Assembly (NCBI RefSeq): GCF_018598585.1
Contig: NZ_JAHESD010000047.1
Coordinates: 1 to 48,393, forward strand
DNA: 48,393 nt
Origin: Chryseosolibacter indicum
GTDB lineage: Bacteria > Bacteroidota > Bacteroidia > Cytophagales > Cyclobacteriaceae
Direction of reading: 5' to 3'
The first letter of the stretch is position 1; each line of letters begins with the position of its first letter. A program made the translations under genes and the position numbers. Positions 35,763 through 43,577 of the stretch are shown in pieces. The notes beneath the pieces are model-generated. The model saw only the letters and a program-made list of their open reading frames with translations, had not been told where the DNA came from and searched no databases.

Positions 35763-35805
35763 GCCCAAAATCGTCATATAAAGCGTTGATAGGGGCTTTA
35801 TCTTA
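35763..35805 (-). repeat. attC-like palindrome S2
   Basis: GCCCAAAATCGTCATATAAA then GCGTTGATAGGGGCTTTATC; ATAAAGC / GCTTTAT forms the inner stem. Its end overlaps the stop of the next gene (35798), a typical position for a cassette recombination site. Confidence 0.4.
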
Positions 35806-36214
35806 GTTTTATTTGAACACAACTTTTCTTTGCGGTCCGTTTTTTAAAAGTAGTCTCAAGAATTTCATGCATTTCGATAGCTTCCCAGACCTTTCGACTG
35901 GATGGGTCCTTCAATATGAGGCTATAATACGTACTGCTCCATTCAGTTAGTGGACGTTCGGCATAAATTCTATTTTCTATTGGATCATAGTATACCAAAT
36001 TACAGTCTGAAACCACAATCGCGTACATGCCATAGCCCTCATCATGCGCTAAATCTATTTCATCCGTGTTGTTATGTTCAAGTAAATAGATATTTCCAAC
36101 TATATGCTTTTGAGATTTAACTCCATCATTTTCAAAGTAACCACATGCAATCAATAGTAAAGAAACTGAGAAAACAAAGACAAGCTTATTCGTCATTTCA
36201 AACGTGTATCGCAT
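35798..36214 (-). CDS. Small lipoprotein, unknown function
   Basis: 138 aa as the long form; the natural start is Met7 (MTNKLVFVFSVSLLLIACG, at 36196) giving a lipobox LIAC. The mature part is a small mixed alpha/beta protein (HIVGNIYLLEHNNTDEIDLA, GMYAIVVSDCNLVYYDP, WSSTYYSLILKDPSSRKVWE). No family recognised. Single gene of a cassette-like unit; its stop overlaps palindrome S2. Confidence 0.75.
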   Translation of the reverse strand: MRYTFEMTNKLVFVFSVSLLLIACGYFENDGVKSQKHIVGNIYLLEHNNTDEIDLAHDEGYGMYAIVVSDCNLVYYDPIENRIYAERPLTEWSSTYYSLILKDPSSRKVWEAIEMHEILETTFKKRTAKKSCVQIKLR

Positions 36215-36821
36215 AGATAATCTGCCTCCTCGAGTAAAATTCCAACTGCCAAATTTTTATTTCCGTTACGGCCATTCCTGTTCAATCACAAAGGTAAGCA
36301 ATCCTTATCAGACCTGCCTACTATGGAGGTGTTCATAAGGAAAACAGATAACATACGTCTGACTTACTCATCTGGTTTTAATACACATTCGGAGATTCAT
36401 CTTAACACAAACTGGTTCCCGTTAAGTTTACCAGGCTTCCAATTGTTCCCATGTATTACCGGTGAGAAACGTAGTATTATTATTTTGAGTGAAACTGTAT
36501 GAATGCAATGGTCTCTTAATGATTTAGCATGGTTCTGGTGCTCGATGCTTAATACTTGATGGCTGGATTTTTGGTTGCCTCGGTGGCGCTTCGTTCAGGC
36601 TTCGTTCACGCTTCATTGTAGGACTAAAATTTGGAGCATACCCTTCGGGACTATGCGGCAAAATCGTTATGCAAGACCGGTTGCCCCAAGGCAACCGCTA
36701 GCCTTGGTCTTCATATTCATGAAGCAGTCACTTATTTTTGCTTATAGACTGAAAAGGAAACTTTTGAGTGGCCCAATTTTCGGGGGAGGTTACAATATAC
36801 TTTGTTGTCCGTCTGTGCCTC
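36215..36821. other. 600-bp region without a clear gene
   Basis: No supported coding frame. On the minus strand ~30 codons ending at about 36428 (SFTQNNNTTFLTGNTWEQLE then AW-stop) read like the C-terminus of a lost gene. The right part holds two strong hairpins (36636-36711). Confidence 0.5.
36636..36711. other. Two adjacent stable hairpins, possible structured RNA
   Basis: First hairpin GCATACCC-TTCG-GGACTATGC (36636-36656) has a TTCG tetraloop. Second: GGTTGCC-CCAA-GGCAACC (36679-36696) enclosed by AAGACC (36673-36678) and GGTCTT (36706-36711). No T-run follows either; strand unknown. Could be a small RNA, an element end or a palindromic repeat. Confidence 0.4.
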
Positions 36822-37007
36822 TTATCGACGTTTGCTTGATAGGGTAACAACAAGAAAAATTACTCCACCAATAAATAGCCCAACTCCGCAAAGCAATGAC
36901 AGCGTGCTTACTGAAGGTCCCAATTTTGTCGTCCACGCGCATGCATTTAGGAACCATCCTGAAATCATACACGCGATCGAAGTTAGCACATTGTTACTCC
37001 TTGTCAT
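36822..37007 (-). CDS. Small membrane protein (two helices)
   Basis: 61 aa with two hydrophobic segments (about residues 8-24 and 35-56: LSLLCGVGLFIGGVIFLVV) and a basic C-terminus SSKRR. Other frames over the same DNA are less protein-like. No family recognised; short length keeps this uncertain. Confidence 0.5.
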   Translation of the reverse strand: MTRSNNVLTSIACMISGWFLNACAWTTKLGPSVSTLSLLCGVGLFIGGVIFLVVTLSSKRR

Positions 37008-37087
37008 TTTTGCATTATAATATCTATTTTACCAAATCCCTCAGGAAAGTTTTAATTTTTTATTTAAGTCGCATTTAGGTTTCTTAG

Positions 37088-37573
37088 TCATTTTCTTTTT
37101 CCATTTTGAAGCAAATTCTCAGTACCATGCGAAATGAATAATAAAGCCTTACTGAATTTCGACACTTCAATTGTTATCGGTTCGTTCTGCTTAATTAGAG
37201 TTTGCAAATCGTCATACAAATCTAGTTTTAGTTTTAATGGACTTATTGTTATCAAAATGACCCCAGCCTTACCCTTTTCTATTTTATAATCGCTTGTCGT
37301 GAAAGTCAATTTCCTTCCAAAGTTAAGATCAATAAACTTGATTAGATTTCTCCAGGTAACTACTAAGTAAAACAGCAAAACAAGCGAAAGGATAAACAAC
37401 CCTCTTTTCAAGAAACCATCAGATGGTTCACGTCCAAAAATATGTGCAAGGAGAGGAATGAGACCAATTAAAAGGACGGAAACAATAATTACAACAAATC
37501 CGAAAAAGAGAGTCAATTTTATTCCATCGAAAATTCTTTTCTCGTCTGACCTATTCAATTTCGATTCTATCAT
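37088..37573 (-). CDS. Two-helix membrane protein with C-terminal soluble domain
   Basis: 161 aa. Two TM helices at about residues 18-45 and 60-76, then a ~85-residue beta-rich cytoplasmic-type domain (LTFTTSDYKIEKGKAGVILI, LKLDLYDDLQTLIKQNEPIT). The layout (charged N-terminus, TM pair, beta-rich tail) is the same as in the 166-aa protein at 40771. No known family. Upstream edge (37602) carries the CCAACATTTCGATATAAGC palindrome. Confidence 0.7.
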   Translation of the reverse strand: MIESKLNRSDEKRIFDGIKLTLFFGFVVIIVSVLLIGLIPLLAHIFGREPSDGFLKRGLFILSLVLLFYLVVTWRNLIKFIDLNFGRKLTFTTSDYKIEKGKAGVILITISPLKLKLDLYDDLQTLIKQNEPITIEVSKFSKALLFISHGTENLLQNGKRK

Positions 37574-37601
37574 GGGAGTATTTTTCCAGGGTGCATTGCT
37601 T

Positions 37602-37760
37602 CCAACATTTCGATATAAGCATACAGCTTATATCCTTTATTATAAAATTTAATCACTCTAATACTCCCATGGCTTTGTGAAACTTATCGCCTAAGGAAAG
37701 GATGGTAAGCTGTGTGGCTCAGATGGAGTGCTGAGGAATTGTATTTTACTAAAGCTAAAA
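37602..37760 (+). repeat. R2 repeat copy 1 with attC-like palindrome S3
   Basis: Starts CCAACATTTCGATATAAGC-ATACA-GCTTATATC (perfect 9-bp stem), followed by the R2 body: TATAAAATTTAATCACTCTA, ACTCCCATGG, TTGTGAAACTTATC, AAGGAAAGGATGGTAAGCTG, GAGTGCTGAGGAATTGTATT. Same body at 42063 and 48315. Confidence 0.75.
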
Positions 37761-37785
37761 AATTCTTCACTAAGCAGTCTACACT

Positions 37786-38832
37786 TCATTTCTGAACCTC
37801 TTTACTTTTAAAGTCCGTGATGGTGTTTCCATCATAGCGATACACTCCGTTCATAGCTCCAAACCAAATACTTCCATCGTTAGCTTCCAGAATTCTCAAA
37901 AGCGCCCCTTCTTTTATTGACATTATTTCGGTTACAGTAGGATTTTTATCGTACAAAGATTTTTGATCATAACGTGAAAGTGCCCAGCCCCCTGCATTTA
38001 CAATACCCGTAGTCCAGATATTCCCTTTTTTATCTTCGATTATTGCATAAGCTCCCCTGCGCGATACATTAGTAAAGGTTCTGCCGTCATAGCGCCAAAG
38101 TCCATTATTGTCACCGAACCAAATATTTCCCTTTCTATCTTCGATTATTGACCACACGTTGTTAAACGCTTTGCCTTCTTTGTTCTTTAAAACCGTAAAT
38201 GTTTTTCCCTGCCCGATTTCGCCATTCAGGCGGGCATCATAAACGAACATATTTTCTCCTTGTGCACCAAACCAAAGCTTGCCGGTTTTGTCTTCAAGAA
38301 GTAAACGAATACTGTTACTGGGAAATCCATCTTTTGTGGTAAAGCTTCGAAAAGATTTCCCATCGTAACGGCTTGATCCGAACCAGATATTACCTGATCT
38401 GTCTTCATAAATATGAAGCGCTGAATTAATGCCAGATCCATCCTTTGCTGTGAAATGCTTAAAGCCTGTCTGCCCGGCAGGCATACGGTAAACGCCCGAA
38501 TCTTGGGAAGCCAACCAAAGATTTCCCTTTCTATCTTCCAGCACATCCCAGAAGGTCGGCCACTCTATTGTGCTTGTTATATTGGTAAAAGACGTTCCAT
38601 CGTATCGATAAACACCTATATAAGAAGCAATTAAAATATCCCCATTTTTTGCTTGCCTTACATTCCGAACCATACTCACGGGCACCTTGGAACCCGCGGC
38701 CTCCTTCAGTTGAGACTCGGATAATCCTGTTCTATGGTTCCTGATATTTTGTTTGGGTACGCTTGTTTGATTTTGCCCGCAGGAAGTGCAGAAGATAAAT
38801 ATAAAGAGCAAGCCAGGTATGCATTTCATCAT
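37786..38832 (-). CDS. Lipoprotein with Reg_prop beta-propeller repeats
   Basis: 348 aa. SPII signal, lipobox CTSC (Cys18). Body consists of about seven repeats of the two-component regulator propeller type, for example EDRKGNIWFGDNNGLWRYDG then RTFTN, EDKTGKLWFGAQG, EANDGSIWFGAMNGVYRYDG. In hybrid two-component systems such propellers are periplasmic sensor domains; here no kinase follows, so this is a stand-alone lipidated propeller, perhaps a binding protein at the outer membrane. Start could be Met2. Monocistronic. Confidence 0.9.
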   Translation of the reverse strand: MMKCIPGLLFIFIFCTSCGQNQTSVPKQNIRNHRTGLSESQLKEAAGSKVPVSMVRNVRQAKNGDILIASYIGVYRYDGTSFTNITSTIEWPTFWDVLEDRKGNLWLASQDSGVYRMPAGQTGFKHFTAKDGSGINSALHIYEDRSGNIWFGSSRYDGKSFRSFTTKDGFPSNSIRLLLEDKTGKLWFGAQGENMFVYDARLNGEIGQGKTFTVLKNKEGKAFNNVWSIIEDRKGNIWFGDNNGLWRYDGRTFTNVSRRGAYAIIEDKKGNIWTTGIVNAGGWALSRYDQKSLYDKNPTVTEIMSIKEGALLRILEANDGSIWFGAMNGVYRYDGNTITDFKSKEVQK

Positions 38833-39275
38833 TGTGTCATTTTAATATCAATTCCACCAAAACTACAGGTCTTAGTGGCCCGCATTGGTAAAGGGTATGT
38901 AAAAAAAATGTAAACGAAATGTAAAAGTTGCTTGGATGGATTGATTTGTCAGATACTGATTTTGTTAAGGGTTGACAATTGATTTCTCATTCCTCACCTA
39001 GACTGACTTTTGCAGCACTCGAGATTTCGTATTTAAGGTTCTCTTCTTTACCAACCTGGTTGAGCGACTTATTGATTGATTACCTGAACAAATCAGGTTT
39101 ATCGCGACCGCCCTTGTAACTGTATTCGATAAAACGTACGCGTTGAAGGCTATCATAAAACGTACAAAGAATCAGGTGAGATTTACGATAAAGTTTCAGG
39201 AAGCTCAGCGTCCTCTAACGAGTGACGCTGAGCGGGAGGTTAAGAAATACAATGTTGGCGGCGTCTTTGTCTTAA
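38833..39275. other. Intergenic region with one strong hairpin
   Basis: About 440 bases. Holds the direct repeats ATGTAAA near 38895-38925, the shared sequence ACAAAGAATCAGGTGAGATT (also at 34828) and the hairpin at 39203-39233. No gene. Confidence 0.5.
39203..39233 (-). terminator. Terminator-like hairpin after the 252-aa gene
   Basis: Perfect 10-bp GC-rich stem GCTCAGCGTC / GACGCTGAGC, 11-base loop, 43 bases after the stop at 39276. No T-run. Confidence 0.5.
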
Positions 39276-40034
39276 TCAGGCTTTTTTATAAAGTATTGGC
39301 ATAGCTGCAACCTTGTTAGCATAGAAATTGTCAAGCACGTATGTTTGAAAGGTTCTTTTAAATAAAAGCGAGGGCAATATGTCACTCATATTGTCCCACC
39401 GACAATGATTGATAATGGTATATTTGGTGTTACTGTTCCCCTGCGGTAGTAAAACGGTTGAATTGTCAAGTCCCGTCTCTTGTTGAAACCATCCTGCTGT
39501 ATACTCCCAAATTCCGATGTTTTGCTGAAGGTCATCCGCAAAGAAGTAATTGAACAAAAATACGCCCGGGCTTTTGTGGTCCACTGAATCAATCCGCTTG
39601 ACATTAACAGCAGTTATGAAATGAGTCGCAGTAGCGATAGAAGTAATTTTTTGAACCATTTGCTTATACTCATCGCTATTCTGTATTTCTTCCATTTTTT
39701 GCCGGGAACTTGTTTCGATAAGGATGACAAAGTCATATTTTGCCACTTGAACTTCTCCCTGTCTTTCTTTCAAATATTTTCCTATGCCGGGTGGAATCAG
39801 ACATGCATAAAATGTAGTTGCATCTATAGCTATCCCTTGTTTTAATAACTCACCAGACCATTCTTTTGCCTCACGGATTATGTATTTCTTTTTTTTGCTC
39901 GTGGTTATAAAAAAGGGAAACAATGAATGATCGATTTCCGCGGCCAGAAGAAGGTAAAAGGAGTTAGTAGTTTCTTTGAGTGATACCTTCTGAAATTTTT
40001 GATGTTCGTTGATGATTTTAAGATCGTTTTTCAT
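39276..40034 (-). CDS. Hypothetical protein downstream of a Crp/Fnr gene
   Basis: 252 aa, no signal peptide. The central part (YDFVILIETSSRQKMEEIQN, YKQMVQKITSIATATHFITA) has the beta-alpha-beta pattern of dimeric alpha-beta barrel proteins. The N-terminal KVSLKETTNSFYLLLAAEID and C-terminal FLFNYFFADDLQQNIGIWEY are further conserved-looking blocks, consistent with two ferredoxin-like halves. Function unknown. 65 bases after the Crp/Fnr gene on the same strand, probably controlled by it. Confidence 0.8.
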   Translation of the reverse strand: MKNDLKIINEHQKFQKVSLKETTNSFYLLLAAEIDHSLFPFFITTSKKKKYIIREAKEWSGELLKQGIAIDATTFYACLIPPGIGKYLKERQGEVQVAKYDFVILIETSSRQKMEEIQNSDEYKQMVQKITSIATATHFITAVNVKRIDSVDHKSPGVFLFNYFFADDLQQNIGIWEYTAGWFQQETGLDNSTVLLPQGNSNTKYTIINHCRWDNMSDILPSLLFKRTFQTYVLDNFYANKVAAMPILYKKA

Positions 40035-40099
40035 GCCTGATTATTTCAAAACAAAACTACCTTAAGCACTCAGAATCGTTTTTTACAAATGATAAAAAA

Positions 40100-40663
40100 T
40101 TATTGCTTAGACCTTATCCTGCTCAGGGATACTTGTGTAATGCCCAGGTAACTTGCCAGGTCGCCCAAACTAATGCGCTGCATCAGCGATGGATTTTGTT
40201 TCAAAAAGTTATGGTACCGTTGTGTTCCGTCTTCTTCCAGCATCTCACTTATCCTGGCCATCATATTGGTGGAAGCGTGAGCAATAAATTTTCTGAAAGC
40301 CGCTTCAACGCAATGATGTTTTCTACACAATTCCTCAATCTTATAAAATGTGATATAGCTAATTTCTGTAGGTTCTATAGCAACGATGCGATATGAAGAA
40401 GGTGTTTGATTGAGAAAGCTGTCGAGGACGGTTGACAAAGCGTTTTCACTGAAGAATCGCATGATAAACTCTTTGTAGTCTCCCTCGAAGGATAGCTTTA
40501 CCAATCCTTTTTTTATATAAATGAGTTTTCCGCACACCCTACCTTTCTGAACAAGTACATCTCCCTTCAAAAAGCTTTCTTCAACTATGCAGCAGTTAAG
40601 GTCATTAACCGCATCGGGAGTAAATTCTGAAAAGTTGTTTAGAAAAGTAGTCAAATTTCCCAT
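40100..40663 (-). CDS. Crp/Fnr family transcriptional regulator
   Basis: 187 aa. Beta-roll sensor (EESFLKGDVLVQKGRVCGKL, IYIKKGLVKLSFEGDYKEFI) and short C-terminal HTH (ISLGDLASYLGITQVSLSRI, RSKQ). First gene of a pair with the 252-aa protein. A perfect palindrome 7 bases upstream of the ATG could be its own operator. Confidence 0.9.
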   Translation of the reverse strand: MGNLTTFLNNFSEFTPDAVNDLNCCIVEESFLKGDVLVQKGRVCGKLIYIKKGLVKLSFEGDYKEFIMRFFSENALSTVLDSFLNQTPSSYRIVAIEPTEISYITFYKIEELCRKHHCVEAAFRKFIAHASTNMMARISEMLEEDGTQRYHNFLKQNPSLMQRISLGDLASYLGITQVSLSRIRSKQ

Positions 40664-40670
40664 CTATCGG

Positions 40671-40685
40671 AACTTTACTAAAGTT
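40671..40685 (-). promoter_or_regulatory. Palindrome upstream of the Crp/Fnr gene
   Basis: AACTTTA-C-TAAAGTT, perfect 15-bp palindrome immediately in front of the Crp/Fnr start and directly next to palindrome S4. Not the TGTGA-N6-TCACA consensus. Confidence 0.4.
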
Positions 40686-40783
40686 GCTGCCAACGTTCGC
40701 ATATAAAGCGTGCCGGCAGACCAAATTAATATTATCAACAAATTCTGCCGACATGATTTATACGCCATTGTTAGGCGCTGGCT
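40686..40783 (-). repeat. attC-like palindrome S4
   Basis: Arms 40699-40720 (GCATATAAAGCGTGCCGG..) and 40744-40765 pair at 18 of 22 positions, with a 23-base AT-rich loop. Outer boxes are GCCAAC at 40689 and GTTAGGC at 40770-40776, the latter fitting the attC core GTTRRRY. The stop codon of the 166-aa gene (40771-40773) lies inside this box. Confidence 0.6.
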
Positions 40784-41271
40784 TTTTTGTCATACACATA
40801 ATAATTAATCAGTCTGTGTGTCCCAGTTCTTTTAATTTGAATTCTTTGACCTTCTTTCACGTTGTCAAAGTAGTCCTCGTGTTTTCTGACACTAAACAGT
40901 CTCCAGTTATCTAGTATTAAAATTTTTACATTTCCTAGTTCTAGGATTTTCGTTACTTCGAAGTCAGTTAATTTTTTGTATCCAAGCTTGAGGTCAATGG
41001 TGGAACGTAGTATAACAGCAAGAAGGGTGAAAATTATGAGAATAGGAAACATGATGAGATTTGTTATCAGTCGTTCATTATATTCCTGTCCCGTTGTAGG
41101 TGGATTCCAACTCCCACCATATCTAGGTGGAAGAAATGGAAAAATAAAAGAACCGATTAGTCCAATGATCAGCAAAAGCCCAAGAGCCGTCCATATTCCT
41201 TTTAAGGAGTACTTTTCCTTTAGGCTTTTTCTTTCCCAGTCACTAAATTTTTCTCTTTTAAATCCTATCAC
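40771..41271 (-). CDS. Two-helix membrane protein with C-terminal soluble domain
   Basis: 166 aa. TM helices at about residues 27-50 (WTALGLLLIIGLIGSFIFPF) and 72-92 (LIMFPILIIFTLLAVIL), then a ~70-residue beta-rich domain (ILELGNVKILILDNWRLFSV, RIQIKRTGTHRLINYYVYD). Same architecture as the 161-aa protein at 37088, little identity. Flanked by the near-identical palindromes S4 and S5 in the same orientation, 636 bp apart, so it is the clearest single-gene cassette of the window. No promoter or SD is evident. Confidence 0.72.
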   Translation of the reverse strand: MIGFKREKFSDWERKSLKEKYSLKGIWTALGLLLIIGLIGSFIFPFLPPRYGGSWNPPTTGQEYNERLITNLIMFPILIIFTLLAVILRSTIDLKLGYKKLTDFEVTKILELGNVKILILDNWRLFSVRKHEDYFDNVKEGQRIQIKRTGTHRLINYYVYDKKASA

Positions 41272-41303
41272 TTGTCTGTCTTAAAAAGCTTGCTCCCAAA
41301 CAA

Positions 41304-41413
41304 TTCGATATAAGCCATATGGCTGATATCGTTCGCATATAAAGCGTGCCGGCAGACCAATTAATAATAAATCATCAAACTCTGCCGGCATGATTTATAT
41401 GCATTGTTGGCGG
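41304..41413 (-). repeat. attC-like palindrome S5 with extra palindrome
   Basis: Arms 41335-41356 (GCATATAAAGCGTGCCGG..) and 41381-41402 pair at 20 of 22 positions; outer box GTTGGCGG at 41406. In front of it lies a second palindrome GATATAAGCCATATGGCTGA.. (41307-41330) preceded by CCAAACAATTCG, the element that starts R2 copies 1 and 3. So S5 looks like a fusion of two site types. Confidence 0.6.
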
Positions 41414-42062
41414 CAGTGGCTCATTGTCTAAATTTAATTTGAAACTCCTTTTCCAGCGTCCCTATTATCTCGCTGTATTTTCTTACTTCGTCAACGTCTG
41501 AATATTTTTGAGAATACGTCCAAGGTTCATGGAACGAGTACCTGATAAACTTATCGTCCTTCTTTAGGTTTAGGTTATAGTTCGAACCATCCGTCACGAC
41601 CATCACTTCATAACCTTTGCCTCTTTTTGTGGTCACCTCTTTTCTCAGTTTATCTTTTATGCTGTCCTGGGTAGGCAGGATTAGAATGTCAAGGTTCTCC
41701 AATTTAGTCCACAAAGAGTCCCAGTCTTTCGATTTCAATTCCGTCTTGGTGGTCTTTATTATTTTATTAATGACTGTCCCTTTCTTCATTTTAAGGAGGT
41801 AATCATATTTCACACCAGTCCACCCTCCGTTGTTTTTAACCAAATGCACAACATGTCCACCGTTTGTGATTCCGCGATCGAGGAAGATCCTTAGATCAAT
41901 TTCGTCACTTGACTTAGTCAGGGTGGCAAGTCCTAATTGTTTTTCAAGCCAATTGTCCTCTGTCAATGGGGTTGAATCTTGTCCCATTGTCTGAATTGAT
42001 ATAAGCGTCAGAAGAATTATTGATTTGAAACCTGTCATGTCATAAGAGCCATTGCCGCCAAC
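41406..42062. repeat. 18-bp inverted repeats bounding one gene
   Basis: GTTGGCGGCAGTGGCTCA at 41406-41423 and AGAGCCATTGCCGCCAAC at 42045-42062 are inverted copies (16 of 18). They enclose the 205-aa gene almost exactly; its stop codon is inside the left copy. Confidence 0.7.
41421..42038 (-). CDS. Secreted hypothetical protein in an inverted-repeat unit
   Basis: 205 aa. Signal peptide MTGFKSIILLTLISIQTMGQ. Mature part mixed alpha/beta (WLEKQLGLATLTKSSDEIDL, HVVHLVKNNGGWTGVKYDYL, WDSLWTKLENLDILILPTQD, YEVMVVTDGSNYNLNLKKDD). No known family. The gene fills the interval between 18-bp inverted repeats and has no room for its own promoter beyond the repeat, as expected for a mobile cassette read from outside. 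Confidence 0.75.
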   Translation of the reverse strand: MTGFKSIILLTLISIQTMGQDSTPLTEDNWLEKQLGLATLTKSSDEIDLRIFLDRGITNGGHVVHLVKNNGGWTGVKYDYLLKMKKGTVINKIIKTTKTELKSKDWDSLWTKLENLDILILPTQDSIKDKLRKEVTTKRGKGYEVMVVTDGSNYNLNLKKDDKFIRYSFHEPWTYSQKYSDVDEVRKYSEIIGTLEKEFQIKFRQ

Positions 42063-42192
42063 TCCTTATTATTAAAATATAAAATTCTAACGACTCCCAT
42101 GGGCCTTGTGAAACTTATCCATCTGAGAAAAGGATGGTAAGCTGTGTGGCTCAGGTGGAGTGCTGAGGAATTGTATTTTTACTAAAGCTAAA
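42063..42192 (+). repeat. R2 repeat copy 2 (palindrome missing)
   Basis: Same body as 37629-37760 (ACTCCCATGGGCCTTGTGAA, AAAGGATGGTAAGCTGTGTG, GAGTGCTGAGGAATTGTATT) but joined directly to GCCGCCAAC; the ~25-bp palindrome seen in copies 1 and 3 is absent. Confidence 0.75.
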
Positions 42193-42220
42193 GATTCTTT
42201 GTTAATCATCAATCCTCTCT

Positions 42221-42310
42221 ACCCTGAAACTTTCCCAACCACCACATTCTTTTTCCGAAGAGTATGGTTCTCTCACCGAGGACTTGCAACGGAAAGTTTG
42301 CATACATCTT
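42221..42310 (+). repeat. R3 repeat, partial copy
   Basis: CTGAAACTTTCCCAACCACC, ACATTCTTTTTCCGAAGAGT, ATGGTTCTCTCACCGAGGAC: left half of R3 as at 44577. Confidence 0.55.
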
Positions 42311-42334
42311 CGATTAGAAGCATGGACATCTGGA

Positions 42335-43573
42335 TTAATTCTGAACATACTCCATCACATAATCTTCCTTAACAGTAATTGCTACAACTTCAATTGACAC
42401 ATTAATTCCCATAGTGGCTGCAGGATTCTTTATTCCTAAATAAAATTGACCTGTATTGCAACATGTAACCCTCACATTTCCCGACTTGAAATTTTGTCTT
42501 CCTCCATCAGGGTAATGTCTCAATTGATCATCTTGCTTTGCTTCAAATGTTGAGCGGTACTCGGAGGGCAACAAATAGATATCACAAAAATCAGAGCCAG
42601 GGGGTTGAGCAAGGTTATTAAAAATACTTTCGGTTACCATACCACTTACTCCTGTCAATCCAAAAGTTGCAGTAGCAACTTCTGAAAGAAGCTTAAAGTT
42701 TGTTTTTACATTCTCAATATCTTCCTTATTTCTGGAAGCTGAAAACCGATAATACCATTCTACTGTATTTTCGGGCAATGATATGGGAATTGTAATTCGA
42801 GATTTTCCATTAGCAAATGTTGCATTTAAGCCACCGTTAATAAAGAAATCCTGTACTTCATGAATTGAAATAGGTGTGTATATCTTTTTAAGCGAAACGG
42901 TTGAATTAAAAGTTGTAGTTTCAGCGGTCGCGGGCTTCCTATGAATTTTAAGAAAGCAATTTCTATCAAAAGCATGGTTTGTTGCTAAGACAAAAGCAAA
43001 GATGCCACGCTGCTCAACTTTAATTCGAACATCTTTAAGTTCTGTAAAACCATTGTTTGAGTATCTGACAACTTTATCTGGATAGGTTAACACATTAATA
43101 ATATTCGTCCCGTTCCTATTTGACATTGTTGCGTCAAGAACAATCTCATCACCTTTCTCAAAGGCAAACCATTGGGTTGGATATGGGTAGTTTTGATTTG
43201 GATGGTCGGAGTTCCAGGCGCTAACTGTAACAACTCCTGGTAGGGAGATATTTAAGTCTGCTACTTTTATTAACTCAACACTACTACCTAACCGCTCCTC
43301 AAATTGAATTTTTAAAATCTTTTGCTTGTTAGATTCAAGTAGAACAACTTCTCCCTTCGTTTGTAAAGCTGGGTTGATCGGCTGAGCTTCAATATAATGT
43401 TCACCTGCCGATGTTTCCAATCGCACTGATGAACCTGATTTTGAAACGCCTTTTTCAAGTCCATCCAGCAAAATTTTACTATCCGCATTCGGTATCACCA
43501 GCACGACTGCATCGTCTTGCGCATAAACTTGAAAACCAACAGATAGCAGCAATAGAATAAAAAACTTCTTCAT
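42335..43573 (-). CDS. Secreted hypothetical protein paired with HsdR_N-type protein
   Basis: 412 aa. Signal peptide MKKFFILLLLSVGFQVYAQ. Residues ~20-100 look like a PEGA/carboxypeptidase-like beta domain (IPNADSKILLDGLEKGVSKS, ETSAGEHYIEAQPINPALQT). Middle domain beta-rich (WFAFEKGDEIVLDATMSNRN, TYPDKVVRYSNNGFTELKDV), C-terminal CDIYLLP and VTCCNTGQFYLGIKNPA, so disulfides are possible. No known family. Starts 4 bases after the stop of the nuclease-like gene, so they are one operon, which is odd for a secreted and a cytoplasmic protein. Confidence 0.8.
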   Translation of the reverse strand: MKKFFILLLLSVGFQVYAQDDAVVLVIPNADSKILLDGLEKGVSKSGSSVRLETSAGEHYIEAQPINPALQTKGEVVLLESNKQKILKIQFEERLGSSVELIKVADLNISLPGVVTVSAWNSDHPNQNYPYPTQWFAFEKGDEIVLDATMSNRNGTNIINVLTYPDKVVRYSNNGFTELKDVRIKVEQRGIFAFVLATNHAFDRNCFLKIHRKPATAETTTFNSTVSLKKIYTPISIHEVQDFFINGGLNATFANGKSRITIPISLPENTVEWYYRFSASRNKEDIENVKTNFKLLSEVATATFGLTGVSGMVTESIFNNLAQPPGSDFCDIYLLPSEYRSTFEAKQDDQLRHYPDGGRQNFKSGNVRVTCCNTGQFYLGIKNPAATMGINVSIEVVAITVKEDYVMEYVQN

Positions 43574-43577
43574 ATGG

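Noticed and set aside
36358-36530. Possible gene C-terminus (SFTQNNNTTFLTGNTWEQLE)
   Set aside because: Only ~30 codons with no start and no family; kept as a note on the intergenic region.
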